64,000 nt of DNA from Colius striatus (taxonomy: Eukaryota > Chordata > Aves > Coliiformes > Coliidae), in the NCBI RefSeq assembly GCF_028858725.1, contig NC_084768.1:34068664-34132663 (forward strand). Reading direction: 5' to 3'. The notes beneath the pieces are model-generated. The model had not been told where the DNA came from, did not search any database, and worked only from the letters and a program-made list of their open reading frames with translations. Position numbers and translations under genes: made by a program. Position 1 is the first letter of the stretch. Every line of letters begins with the position of its first letter. This document shows positions 14,747-25,672 of the stretch, piece after piece.

Positions 14747-17154
14747 TTGCTACAATTTACAAAAATGTAAATATATAAGGTAGTTTCTGAAATAAATAAA
14801 ATAAAATAAGCTTGGAATTTCTCCCCTGAGCTCCCACAAAAAGTTAAACTTTTAGTGTTTGGTGTGGGAGGAGATGGTAGGAACAAGTTGGTAACAACTA
14901 CTGTTCAAAGTTTCACCCCTTTGTGTAGTCTTTCTTCTTCTGTGACTTGCCACATGTATTCTTTATTGCAAAAATCTGTTACCAATGACTACTCAACACT
15001 TCAGAGAGCACCCTGGTAGTGATGTCAGCTTCCCAAGGTTTCTGCTGGGAATAGTTCTTAAAAGAGACGAAAGGAGCTTGTTTTAACCCTGTGCTTACTT
15101 ATTCTCAGCCTGTCATGTTTGTGTTATGTTGTGCTTTTACTAGAAAGCCATAAAGAAACTCAAAACACCATGAACTGGGCTGGTCTAAAACTCATTGACA
15201 AAATAATTGGAAAAAAGACTAGTGTTAACTTCAGAGGATTTCAGTTCCAAAAGGTTCTTTTCATTCTGATGTAGATGACTCCTTGGTGTCTTGTCTGAAG
15301 AATAGGGAATTTGAAACGGTCTCAAACCTAAATTCCTGTCTCAAATTCTCTACATATTTTGAGGATGCACTCATTGAGGTCTGAATTGTGTACCTGAATC
15401 AAGCTCTCAGTTAGAAGCACCATAAGGCTATTTGCTGCCCACATATATAATTGTCTTCCCTTCTCCACAAGCACCATGGAGGGGAGACATTTACCTGTAA
15501 ATTATAAAGTTTAGCAAATGGTTTGCCTGCAATTAAAAGCAGAAAATCTAAGTCAGTCATGTTGCAGTTGTCGTTGCCTAAACCAAAAGTTTTCCTTGTA
15601 GGACTAAATGTTATTTGGCTTCAAATTAAATTAAATACCCAGTTTTGGGCAAATTCAGACATCTCTGCTTTCCTCCTTTTAAATAAGAAAAAATATTTCT
15701 TAACCAGGGAGGATAACAGTATATCTGAATACAATTTGCTAATGTTTAAACATTAGCTTGATTTTATAATATTTTTTTGCTACAAATGACATAATATAAA
15801 AGATATCAGTTAAATATCTTCACAGTAGTTGAGAAATAATTCCATTTTTAGAAGATAGTTTCTCTGAAATCCATTTTAGCTTAATATGCCATTCAAGAAG
15901 TAGCTCCTCTCCCTAGGCATTGCAAACTTGACTCACATACTATGATGATCAGGGGAAAGCACTCTGAGTACTCACAGATGTTTTCTGTGACATGGCAGAA
16001 CTAGTATGAAGTGCCTTATAAGGTATTGCTCTACTTTAGCTTTCAGCACATTATTCTAAGATTTTTTTGGCATGATTTGTATGAAGTAAAAAGTTATGTA
16101 ATCCAAAGCCTGCAGATGTACATGAGGAAAGTCTTGAAGAGATTAAGTGATGTGCGATTTTAAATAGATATATTACACAATAATAATAATAGCTAGCAGT
16201 AGTCCATAGTGACATGCCTTAGCCTGCCTCATTATGAGAGATACTTGAGTCTTTATCTTTTCAATTAATTAAAATAATAAAGATTTTAGAGAATAAACAG
16301 AGTGACAACTCAGTCAGAGGTTCCTTACGAGGATAAAACATAATTCCACTTCCTGCTTCATATTCTAGCCAAGGAATAAAACTGCATGATGTGAGTAAAA
16401 CTGGCCTTCGAACTGAGTGAACAACTCCTAGTCAAAGAAGCACAGATATTATAAAGCTTACAGATGTTATCTATATGTATTAGTAACTACAGATACAATA
16501 CAAAAAGCAAAATAACTACTTGCACAGAACCTGTACCTACTAATGTATTCTATACCAATCATGTTGCTCTAGGATACTTTCATTATACTCCTACAGGAGT
16601 GTATTTTTCAGATCTTCTGAAGTGCTGCTTCATTTAGGTCTAAGGTGTGAAATATATTGAAAGATCATGGTTACAGTTATTTGGAAATATCCAGTGGATA
16701 GCTAAAAATGTTGTTATCTATACTATCTACATACATAGGTTCATCTGTTTCTACACTCTCCTTCTAGATATAATTTCTACATTCTTATTTTCTTTACCAT
16801 AATTCTTAGGTATCCCAGTGAACACTAAGACCTCAGCATGGTGCCTTCATACTAGTAGTAAGAAGATGCCTCGGTTATAAAGAGCTAAATAGATGAGACA
16901 GCACGGAGAAAGGAGATTCTATTCCCACAGTAATACATCGGTAAATGAGATGTGAGAAGATGATGGTCTTGGTTTTTGGAGTTGGGTATAGCTTGCATGA
17001 AGCACAGAAACATGCCAGAGTCCACAAATCCCCTTCAAGGCTTAATCACTTTTAGCAGTTTATACTGAATACTCTTGCTCTTTTTCTGGTTGGGGCTGAT
17101 CAGCTGAATTGGCTAGTCTTCTCCCCTCTAGTCTTTGCTCTTGGATCATTTCCT
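14747..17154. other. Intergenic DNA, no gene seen
   Basis: AT-rich sequence with only short chance open frames. A small AAT-repeat patch lies near 16.18 kb. Nothing else was recognised. Confidence 0.5.
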
Positions 17155-17540
17155 CTGTAGTTTCCTGGGTCATCCTTCCTGCCCTTTTTGAAGACTGGCG
17201 TGACATTGGCCTTTCTCCAGTCCTCAGGCACCTCACCTGTCCTCCATGATTGTTCAAAAATGGTGGAGAGAGGCTTAGCAATCACATCAGCCAGCTCTCT
17301 CAGCACTCTGGGATGCATCCCATCAGGACCCATTGACTTATGAGCCTTAAGCTTGGTCAACAAGTCTTTAACCTCTTCCTCTTCCACCCAGGGCAAGTCC
17401 TCTGCTGCCCTGGCCATCCTGTTATCCTTGCCGGACTGGGCTTCCCGAGGGTCAGCCTTGGCTGTAAAGACTGAAGCAAAGAAGGCATTCAGTACTTCGG
17501 CCTTCTCTGCATCCTCAGACACCAGGGCACCCCTCGGCAT
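17155..17540 (-). pseudogene. CR1 ORF2 reverse transcriptase, N-terminal fragment
   Basis: Continuation of the same CR1 coding sense: ALVSEDAEKAEVLNAFF, LLTKLKAHKSMGPDGMHPRV, the fingers region IFEQSWRTGEVPEDWR and NVTPVFKKGRKDDPGNYR. CR1 similarity stops there; the last codons before the stop are flanking sequence. The frame is the same as that of the endonuclease segment, which implies two compensating single-base indels between them. An extra G in the run near 17530, absent from the sister copy at 35.8 kb, is one of them. Confidence 0.9.
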
Positions 17541-17633
17541 TTAGCAGCGGGCCCACATTCCCCCTCACCATCCTTCTGCTGCTGATGTACTTGAAAAATG
17601 CCTTATTGCTGTCCTTAGCATCTCTGGCTAAAT

Positions 17634-18596
17634 TTAATTCCAGAAGGCTCTAGCCCTCCCAGTTGCACCCCTGCATGCCCTGGCAATGTTCCTATACTCT
17701 TCCCAAGAAGCCTGTCCCTGTTTCCACCTCTCATAGGTGGCTGCTTTCTGCCTGAGTTGTCCCAGCAGATCCTTGCTTATCCCTGGAGGCCTCCTACCTC
17801 CTTTTCCTCCTTTCTTGCGCATTGGGACACACTGATCCTGGGTTTGGAGGAAGTGGTGCTTGAAGATTGACCAGTTCTCATTGGCACTTCTACCATCTAG
17901 AATCATATCCCATGAGATCCGTCCAAGTAGATCTTTGAAGAGGCCAAAGTCGGCTCGCCTGAAATCCATGGTCACGGTCCTGCTTTGTGTGCTGCCCCTT
18001 CCACACAGGACCTTGAATTCTACCGTCTCATGGTCACTGCAGCTGAGGCTGCCCCCAGCCTTCACATCCCCAGCCAGGCCCTCTCTATTCGTCAGTACCA
18101 GGTCCAGCAGCACACCCCTCCTTGTTGGTTCCTCGATCACCTGCAACAGGAAGTTGTCATCAGCAATCAGCAACCTCCTGGACTGCGTGTGCTTGGCTGT
18201 GTGGTGTTCCCAGCAAATATCAGGGTGGTTGAAGTCCCCCATGAGGACCAGGGACTGTGATTGTGAGGCAGCTCTCAGCTGTTCATAGAAGGCCTCATCC
18301 ACATCCTCCTCCTGATCAGGTGGAGTGTAGCGGACTACTACAACAATATCACCTGCCTTGCCCTGGTCATTAATTTTTACCCATAAGCACTTTACTCTCT
18401 CCTCATCCCCACCCAGGCACAGTTCAGTGCACATTAATTGCTCTCTCACATAGAGAACAACTCCACCTCCACGCCTTGTCAGTCTGTCTTTCCTGAACAA
18501 TACATAACCCTCCATGGCTGTGCTCCAGTCATGGCAGCTGTCCCACCACGTCTCTGTGACCGCAATGAGGTCGTAGCCCCGCATCCGCACCCACAT
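17634..18596 (-). pseudogene. CR1 ORF2 endonuclease domain
   Basis: An open frame of 320 codons encoding the apurinic-like (EEP family) endonuclease domain of a CR1 LINE. Catalytic landmarks in order are VTETWWD near the start, GGGVVLYVRE, RYTPPDQ, LMGDFNHPDICWE and CSDHE, followed by the linker ending at RARAFWN. It ends at an in-frame TAA caused by a one-base frame break; the coding sense continues in another frame (LNLARDAKDSNKAFFKY) and returns to this frame near 17540. The nuclease motifs look intact, but the element cannot be autonomous because the RT is truncated. Confidence 0.9.
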
Positions 18597-18652
18597 CTCC
18601 AGTTCCTCCTGCTTATTCCCCAGGCTGCTGCATTGGTGTAGAGGCAGCGCAG

Positions 18653-21600
18653 GGGATTACTCAAACACATATATTTAAAAGAAACCTCAATAATTTTTTC
18701 TACCCTTGTTCTGTGGTCAGCAGAACTTGCTACAGCTCCTGTGACGTTCACTGATGTTCTTCAGGTATATTGGCAGTCAGACAACGGGAAAAACGAAATG
18801 TCTGTGTACTATGTGCTTTTCAGGATCAGTTTTGAATGTAGTTGCACATGGCTAACATTTACTGAGAAAAAGTTGTTACATCTCTACATGCTACTAGACA
18901 CACCCTCTAGTAAATGAGACATCCCTGACTGAGAATTCGAAAAACACAAAATCGTGTGACAGCACTTTGATGTGGAAAAAAAATCATATCCCATTTTTAA
19001 CAGTGCAGCACTTTGCCATTGTCAGCATGGTTTTTATAGTGCTGGGCCACTTCCTGTCCTCTACTCTTGGCTTTAAAGCTTTTTAATCCTAGCATTTGAA
19101 ACACTAAAATAGAAATTAATACTGTTTCTTTATCAGTGATTCCATTTATTTGCGAAAACAAGATAATGTGATTGTTATTACAGCATCTGCGACTGAAAGT
19201 CAAGAATGGAAGTGAGCCCAGAGAAATAATTGGGGTCAGTCTTAACACTTCTTGACTTAATCTATTTCTTTGCTAATGATCCAGACAAACTAAAAGCCCC
19301 TATACTGGTTCCACTTTTGATGAGTGACTTCACACCAGCATCAGAGCTGAACTTTCCAGAACAGGCATGTAACCTAAGAGCAACAGTTTGATTCCTTGTG
19401 TTTGAGGATCCAACTGTGCATTCCCCTGTTGTTTCAAATGTGTTTTTCTTCTCAGCTGCTCACTCATTTCCTCAGATGCAGTGAAATTCTTAGGTTGCCC
19501 AACAGGTTCCCTCTCATATAATGTTATTTTATGGAAGTTTGTATGAGAAAAGACAGTGGTTTCTAACCTTTCAAGCCAACTAATTTCCAGTCCTTTTCTT
19601 CACAGGCAGAGGTGTTAGTCATTGTGTCCCACTGTTCTGCTCAGGGGTGTTGTCTAGCTAGTTTATAGCAATGCTAAAGTTTGGAAGATCACTGTGCAGG
19701 CCCCAAAACTGTCTCCATCCCATGATGTTACCACAAAGAAAGCTGCATTATTCCCACTCCAGTAACGCCTGGAACAGGTACATGGAAAATCAATTTCTGT
19801 CCCCAATGTAGGGACATCTACTGACCACGCTCATGAACTGAGCTGCTGCATATATAACTACATTCAAGATCTGTTCCACTGCATTACTAAACTCACAAAT
19901 AGGAAGAAAATAGTTTCAGTAGAATTAGAAGTTCCTGACCTTTTTTTGTGCAGTTAGCCTCTCACCATTCATTCTGTGACATGATGACACAAGGAGGAAG
20001 TGAGAAATGGAAATTCTGGCACTGAAAGGAAGGCTTAGCACAGAATGAGAGAGAAGTATCATTACTTCCTGATCATTGAAGAAGTGTATTACAGGAAAAC
20101 AGTGTCAAAAATCTTTGTGGATTCATATCTGAGGATAACAGAGGTTTTGGTTTGTTCTTTTTAATAGTACAAGAGATTAACTACTTTGTTTGATTAGAAG
20201 AATGCAACTGCATTTGATAAAAATTTTGAAATAAGTATGTGTTATCTGATTCCCTTCTTACAGTGAAGCAACTCTGGCTTCTTTACTGTCACTTTCTTTT
20301 ACATCTTAATCACTTTGAAGAAAAGAGAAGCAAACTGTATAGTAGTTTAAAAGTTTTTCTCACAAGTAATACATACACCTAGAAACCTGTGTGTAAACAC
20401 CATACATGTTATTAATTTTGGTTGTGACCTGAGAGGTGCTGAAGTGTTTCGGGTCTCCATGCCCAGGCTTGTCTATGACTACAGACAGATTAGTTTACTC
20501 TCTACTTCTAAAACAAATTGTAATACCCTCTATATCCCCATGTAAAAATAAAAACTAGTTTGCTTATAACTGGAGTGCTAACACCCAAATTTAGTCTTCT
20601 GCTCACACTCTGCCAGCATTTGAGACTTGTTGCCCCTGCACAGCCAATTTGGTCACAGGAGTACAAAAGGAGGGTTCTGAGATGAGGTTCCTAACCACCT
20701 TGTATTTGCATAAACCAGTTATCACATTTAGGTAACATCTCCTTCCTCCTGCTCTGCCAGATTTTATGAATGACCCAAACTCCTAAGTCTACAGTTTTCC
20801 CAAGCAATGCTGCATTTCACTCATATATTTCTAGATATACAATCATGACAAGTTATACTGCCACAGATGTAGGGAACTGGAATTTCTAAAACATGTTTCT
20901 GGTAAAGCACAAGACAGTAGTATCTGTATATAATTGTATAATTCTTAGTTATACAAAGAATTAATTTGATCAAGGTTAAGAAACTTGACCATGTCAAGAA
21001 GAATGGCATTTACTATGTCAATATATACATCAGTCATCAGTGTAGGAACCTGATACAGCAAACAACTTCAAATGCAACTGGACTGTACAATCCCTTGACA
21101 AATAACTGGTATGAGCTTATCTGTATGGGTAAATTAAACTCATTGGACATCAAAGAGTATTCAACAGAAGCAGTCATGGAGAAGGAACAAACTGCACCCA
21201 CCTTTAAGTAGGCAGAGAAGCACAAACTGTCTGGGACATTTCCAGAGTGCAGTGGAAAAGTGAGCAGAGAGAAGGTCTTATCTCCCATTGGGTTGGGGGA
21301 CAGAAAAGATTCCAAATAACTTGTCCTTCCTCTTTGGTTGGTGGCATGTAGGCTGCCCAGGACTGAAGAAATTATTGCCATTTACAGATGAGTGACAGTA
21401 AACTATGAGGAAAAAAAGGCATTAATAAAGCCTAGACTAACATGTTTTCTACAGTAGACAGCTGGGATGCCATAGGACATTGCAACACTAATTTACGAAT
21501 GTGTTGAGCCTTATTAGCTCAGCACTAAGATTTTCATTCTTAATCTTGCTGAGGAAGAAATAACTACTAAATTGCATTTCCAGGCTTTCAGTATTTATGG

Positions 21601-22874
21601 TGAAACTTCCAAGAGCACAAGTTGTTTTTACAATGATAACATTTTGACTGCTTTGTCCTTAAGTTGTGAAGCGTTGTTATATATATATAGCACCTTTTCC
21701 CAAATGACACAGGTTTCATTAGATGCATGGATGGGATACAAAGATGCATGGCCAGAATTTTTTTTTTGTCATCTAACAATAACTTTGGAAACATCACTGA
21801 AGCAGGGATAAAGAATAGGGCAGAATTCCATCCTCTATACTCATTCTTGCTCTGCAGAGGAAGCAGTGCAGACCAGTCCTAGAGGTTTTAAGCTTGAAGC
21901 TTAAATCAAGCAATAGCCTCATAGAGACATTTTGTCTTTGTGAATAATATCAAGTGTTATAAAACCTAACATAATATTTACATTCAATGTTCTGCTTTGT
22001 GGTGACTGTTGAAAATGTGCACCTTATTACTGATCTTAAGGTTGTCTAGCTTCAATTTCCAAGCACTAGCTGGCATTTAATGCCTCTGTAGACTAAAGAG
22101 AACCGCCTCTTCTGCTGGCAGTTTCTTCTAGGCTAGAAGAAGTTATTTCTTGATCTTCATATGAAGAAGTAAACAAATTGAATTAATTTATTATTGGACT
22201 AAGGAAGGCATGTTTTTCTATTCTAAAATGATTTCAATATTACACTAATTATTTCTGTTATTATACAAAAAAAAGAAACAGTTAAAGTTTCTATGGCTTA
22301 TTGTTTCTAAAAATGACACTGGATAATGACTGAAAACAAATGGGATAGTTGAGTAATTAGGGAAAGTGAAACAATTGGAAAAGATAATAATTTTTCTGAT
22401 TCTATGAGTCAAATCAGGTAACAAGTCTAGCCAGGAAAGAGACAGAAGATATTACAAAATATACTGTTTTGTTCTTTTTCCTTTTGCCCTTCAGCTGGAA
22501 GGAAGGTCTAAAATTATTTCTCTTGTAACTACTAGCATTAATTGTGCCTCTAGTGCAGTACTCCACTTTAAATGTAAGCTGGTCTGATCTATGGTGAGTC
22601 AAGTCTTGGAGCTAAGCTAGTAGAAAACTATCCTTTTGTATGATCAGTTTTCCAGCAGTTTAGCTGTCAAACTGTTCTCCTGAAGGATCAGGCAACTGCC
22701 TCTGCCAAAACATGAGAGGAAATGGGACTGTGGCAGAGTAAATTACATTGGCTGAAGTTGTTCTGGAGCTGTACCTTTGCTGTAGGATTAGCAATGAGCT
22801 GCTTCTAACATTTGCAAATAAAAGCATCTCTTATGAATCTATTTACTCTGCAACAAGAACGCCCTTGAAGCTGA
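18653..22874. other. Intergenic DNA, no gene seen
   Basis: No coding exon, RNA gene or repeat was recognised. Open frames of up to about 114 codons near 21.0-21.4 kb have no recognisable features and overlap on opposite strands. Confidence 0.5.
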
Positions 22875-22879
22875 CAATG
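22875..22879 (+). repeat. Target-site duplication, left copy
   Basis: CAATG immediately before the LTR start TGTCATGG. The same five bases follow the LTR end. A 5-bp duplication is typical of several retroviral integrases. Confidence 0.85.
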
Positions 22880-23002
22880 TGTCATGGTTTGACATGATAG
22901 CCTTTTCTGGTAAAGGGGAAGGGGCTGTAAAGATGGCTCCTGTAAGAAGTTGCTCACAACTCTCCCCAGCTCTGAGCCAGACCCACTGCTGGGGCTGAGC
23001 CA

Positions 23003-23896
23003 ATGAGACGCCTCCACGATCACTTTTTAAGAAGAAGCCGGAAGAGGAGGCTTCTTCCTCCATTTTCTTCCTTCTTCTGCCTCTTCTTCTTCTGGCTCGT
23101 GATGGTGCAAGGAGTAGGAACAGTGAGAGAAACAACCATGGGGACTCCAAGGTCAGTGATGAAAGAGAGGAGGAGGTGTGCTGGAGCAGAGACTCCCCTG
23201 CATTCTACAGAAAGGACTGGTGAAGCTGAGATTTATTTTCATTTCTTTAAAGACCCTGCATCAGGGGCAGAGACTCATTTTTATAAAGCTGGCCCCAGAC
23301 CAGGGACAGCGATTCACTTCATTAAAGGCCCCGAGCCAGGGGCAGTGATTTTCTTCTTTAAAACTATGGCTGGAAGAGGCCATGTCCCAAGGGAGGGATC
23401 CTTTATCACTATGGCCGGAGCAGGCCATGTCCCAAAGAAGGGACCCAATATCCACAGCTGTAACTGTGGGGAGGAACCCACGACAAAGCAGCTCATTAAA
23501 CTTATACCCAGAAGAAGCCTTGTCCCGAGAGAGGGACCCATTAACTGCAGAAACTGCAACCGTGGTGAAGAATCCATGCCAGAGATATTCACCAAGGACT
23601 GTGTCCCGTGTGAGGGACCCTGTATGGGCAGAAGCCGCAGCTGTTGGGAACAACCCACACCAGAGAAGTTCATTAAGGACTGTGTCCCGGGGGAGGGACC
23701 TTGTGTTGGAGCAGGGCAAGAATGCCAGGAGTCGTCCTCATCTGAGAAGACAGAAGCGGCAGAGCCCATCTGTGAGAGACTGACCACATCCCCCATTCCC
23801 TGCCCCCCTGAGCCGCTGAGGGGGGAGGAGGGACAGATATCGGGAGCAGTGAGCTGGGCCCGGGAAGAAAGGAGGGATGGGGTAGGGAGATCTTAA
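23003..23896 (+). CDS. Open frame within the LTR U3, function unknown
   Basis: A 297-codon open frame lying wholly inside the LTR. I do not recognise the product. The N-terminus has an arginine-rich stretch (RRSRKRR, residues 10-16) followed by a hydrophobic run (residues about 20-37) that resembles a signal or anchor sequence, but it comes from a low-complexity pyrimidine tract. The middle follows three kinds of in-frame tandem repeat and carries recurrent VPxEGP and Cys-rich phrases; the C-terminus is polar. Frames of 133, 152 and 160 codons overlap it on both strands, so freedom from stops may only reflect composition. A protein-coding role is possible, not shown. Retroviral U3 genes exist elsewhere (MMTV sag), but no similarity to that gene is claimed. 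Confidence 0.3.
   Translation: MRRLHDHFLRRSRKRRLLPPFSSFFCLFFFWLVMVQGVGTVRETTMGTPRSVMKERRRCAGAETPLHSTERTGEAEIYFHFFKDPASGAETHFYKAGPRPGTAIHFIKGPEPGAVIFFFKTMAGRGHVPREGSFITMAGAGHVPKKGPNIHSCNCGEEPTTKQLIKLIPRRSLVPREGPINCRNCNRGEESMPEIFTKDCVPCEGPCMGRSRSCWEQPTPEKFIKDCVPGEGPCVGAGQECQESSSSEKTEAAEPICERLTTSPIPCPPEPLRGEEGQISGAVSWAREERRDGVGRS
23242..23720 (+). repeat. Three in-frame tandem repeat blocks in the LTR U3
   Basis: Block A (about 23242-23362) repeats a unit around AAAGxCCC...CAGGGGCAGNGATT; AAAG anchors fall at 23249, 23285 and 23324 with a fourth related AAAA at 23360, spacings 36, 39 and 36. Block B is two 45-bp units starting ACTATGGC at 23363 and 23408, each with GGCCATGTCCCAA. Block C has 81-bp units with TGTCCCG anchors at 23521, 23602 and 23683. 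All share a GTCCC...GGGACC-like core, and all spacings are multiples of three. Arrays of this kind in U3 often bind transcription factors. Confidence 0.75.
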
Positions 23897-23961
23897 AGTG
23901 CTGGTTGTAATTCTCATCACCCTGCTCCCTTTTTGCTTTTATTCCATTCTGTTTCTTGTAG

Positions 23962-23967
23962 AATAAA
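23962..23967 (+). terminator. LTR polyadenylation signal
   Basis: AATAAA within GTAGAATAAACC, placed as expected near the U3/R to U5 transition of the LTR. It orients the element on the + strand. Confidence 0.7.
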
Positions 23968-24191
23968 CCTTCCTACTTTCCTCTCTAAGTTGAGTACTGG
24001 AGTCTGTTTTGGCCAGAACCGTAATTGGCAGCGAGCCCTCCCTGCCCTTGTCTCAATCCACAACAACCTTGCTTATCTTTTTACTCCCATTTCGTTGGGG
24101 CCTCCACCATTCTAATGAGGGTGGGGGTGAATGGGGCACCGAGCGAGAGACTGTTACGATGCTGCTGTGCTGGCTGGGCCAAACCACGACA

Positions 24192-24196
24192 CAATG
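24192..24196 (+). repeat. Target-site duplication, right copy
   Basis: CAATG directly after the terminal CA of the LTR, identical to the five bases before its start. Confidence 0.85.
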
Positions 24197-24423
24197 ACTT
24201 ATGCTAAAGCTTCTAGGTTCTTTCCAGCAGGCCATAAAACCAATAAACAGCTGGAGATGTGAGAGCTAGACAGTAAAGATGCCAGCCTGCAAGATTCCAA
24301 GAACGAATCAAGGAGGGACTAGTCAAGTTTGAACAGTCTTGGTGCAGTAAATGGGGTCTTTAGGGGGTGCTAGAAGTTGTCAGGGGAGTGATACACATTA
24401 ACTGAGCTTCACAAGGCTCCAGA

Positions 24424-24453
24424 CTTGTGAGTCTATTTTCCTAGACTCACAAG
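24424..24453. repeat. Perfect 12-bp inverted repeat, 6-nt loop
   Basis: CTTGTGAGTCTA, then TTTTCC, then TAGACTCACAAG. All twelve pairs match. It could form a hairpin in RNA or a small cruciform. No promoter or gene lies next to it. Confidence 0.9.
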
Positions 24454-25646
24454 GAACCATGTAACTGGTGGAGATGGTTGTGGTCTTGTGACTGAATAGG
24501 AACTCTGGGATTCCCACCTCTACCTTGCTGCCTCCCTGCATCTTCCTCCTTCTCTTTCTCCCCTCAAAACAACCATACAGGACTCTCCTTGAGCCCAGTC
24601 CCATTCCATGACACCTCACTTTTTATCACTCTCTCTTATCTCCCCTGCTACAATACTCCAGCAGTTGGTGCAGCGTGTCTGGCCCATGTTTTCTTCTCTG
24701 CTTCATGTTCTCTTCTCTGACTCCTGTCCCCATAACAACATATGAGACAAGGGAAAGCAAGAGTCTCTTCCAGCAGATCTAAAGCTTGTGACTATATACA
24801 AAAAGGGTATTTAACACTCGCTCAAGCAGGTCTATGCAATGCACACTGCAACCTATTAAGAGAGAGGTCACACAACATGAGCAGGAGAACAGGAGATGCA
24901 GCACAGACCTCTGGGGTCCCACTTGAGGATGCTTCCTCAAAATCCCTCATGAGGCTCTTCAGCTGCTGACATGTGGCATAGGCCTTTAAAAGCATGAAGG
25001 AGAGCCCTGTGAAGGACCCTGGCACGGAAAACAGAACAGTGACAATTGTTTTTGGTGCTGTTGTGTTTTCAACATTCTGTTCTAGTTTGTAAAAGTTGAG
25101 GATGTCTGAGCCAGGGGAATTCTTGTAGCCCAGAAGAGCATTTTCAAGCTTTCAAAAGAGAGGTAGCCTCAATACAAATCACATTAAAACAGGGGGGGAA
25201 ACAAACCTGGACTTGGCTATCATTGTCTTTATGCTGACACAGTTTGAGTTTCTGCCCAAACTATCTGCTAAAGAAAATACCAGAGAAATATTCTGCACAT
25301 TTGTTTTTCATGTCAGTCTGGGCTTCAATCCAAACTATCCACTAAACAAAATACTTGCTGCACAGCATGTGTACATATGTGCCTTTCTCTGAAAACTTTA
25401 TGGAACTGAACTCCTATGTAGTGGAAGGCTAAAAGTCTTTAATACAATTAGTTTTCAACGGCTACATTTAACATCTGCCTGCTCACTTACAGGTAATTAG
25501 ACTTCTCTTACTAAAATGCTTAGTGCTGTTGGATTTAAACATTTTTTAAATGGCCTTTTTAACCTTATATATTATCAGCATGAATTATAAGTGTTTGAAT
25601 CAGTTGAGTCTGGAAAGGGCTAAAGAGAAAGAATAGTCATAATTTG

Positions 25647-25672
25647 GTTATTAAACCAAATGGTTTAATAAC
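25647..25672. repeat. Perfect 11-bp inverted repeat, 4-nt loop
   Basis: GTTATTAAACC, then AAAT, then GGTTTAATAAC. The segment also contains overlapping smaller palindromes (TTTGGTT/AACCAAA). Confidence 0.9.

Larger units (their letters stand above)
17155..18652 (-). mobile_element. CR1 retrotransposon, internal part (endonuclease and start of RT)
   Basis: A reverse-oriented CR1 copy that keeps the ORF2 endonuclease and the first part of the reverse transcriptase. It stops abruptly after the GNYR phrase that precedes the RT palm, so the catalytic YxDD, the 3' region and the 3' tail are missing. The right end begins near the LYTNA phrase at the start of ORF2. Loss of the 3' end while the 5' coding half is kept is the reverse of the usual 5'-truncation and points to a later deletion or an aberrant insertion. 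A 372-bp part (17442-17813) is nearly identical to the CR1 fragment at 35771-36141. Confidence 0.93.
22880..24191 (+). mobile_element. Solo LTR of an endogenous retrovirus
   Basis: A 1312-bp unit that starts TGTCATGGTTTGAC and ends GGCCAAACCACGACA. The ends are short imperfect inverted repeats with the TG...CA termini of retroviral LTRs, and the unit is flanked by the perfect 5-bp duplication CAATG. An AATAAA signal sits about 230 bp before the end, giving + orientation: a long U3 (about 22880-23960), then R/U5 with the phrase CCGTAATTGGCAGCGAG. No gag, pol or env sequence lies on either side, so this is a solo LTR left by recombination between two LTRs. I think an avian ERV family is certain at the level of structure; the exact family needs a repeat-library match. 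Confidence 0.88.

Noticed and set aside
17860-18288. + strand open frames over the CR1 endonuclease
   Set aside because: They are the antisense shadow of the CR1 ORF2 coding sense.
23261-23796. Antisense open frames of 152 and 160 codons in the LTR
   Set aside because: They mirror the tandem repeats of the + strand frame. No start context or family match favours them.
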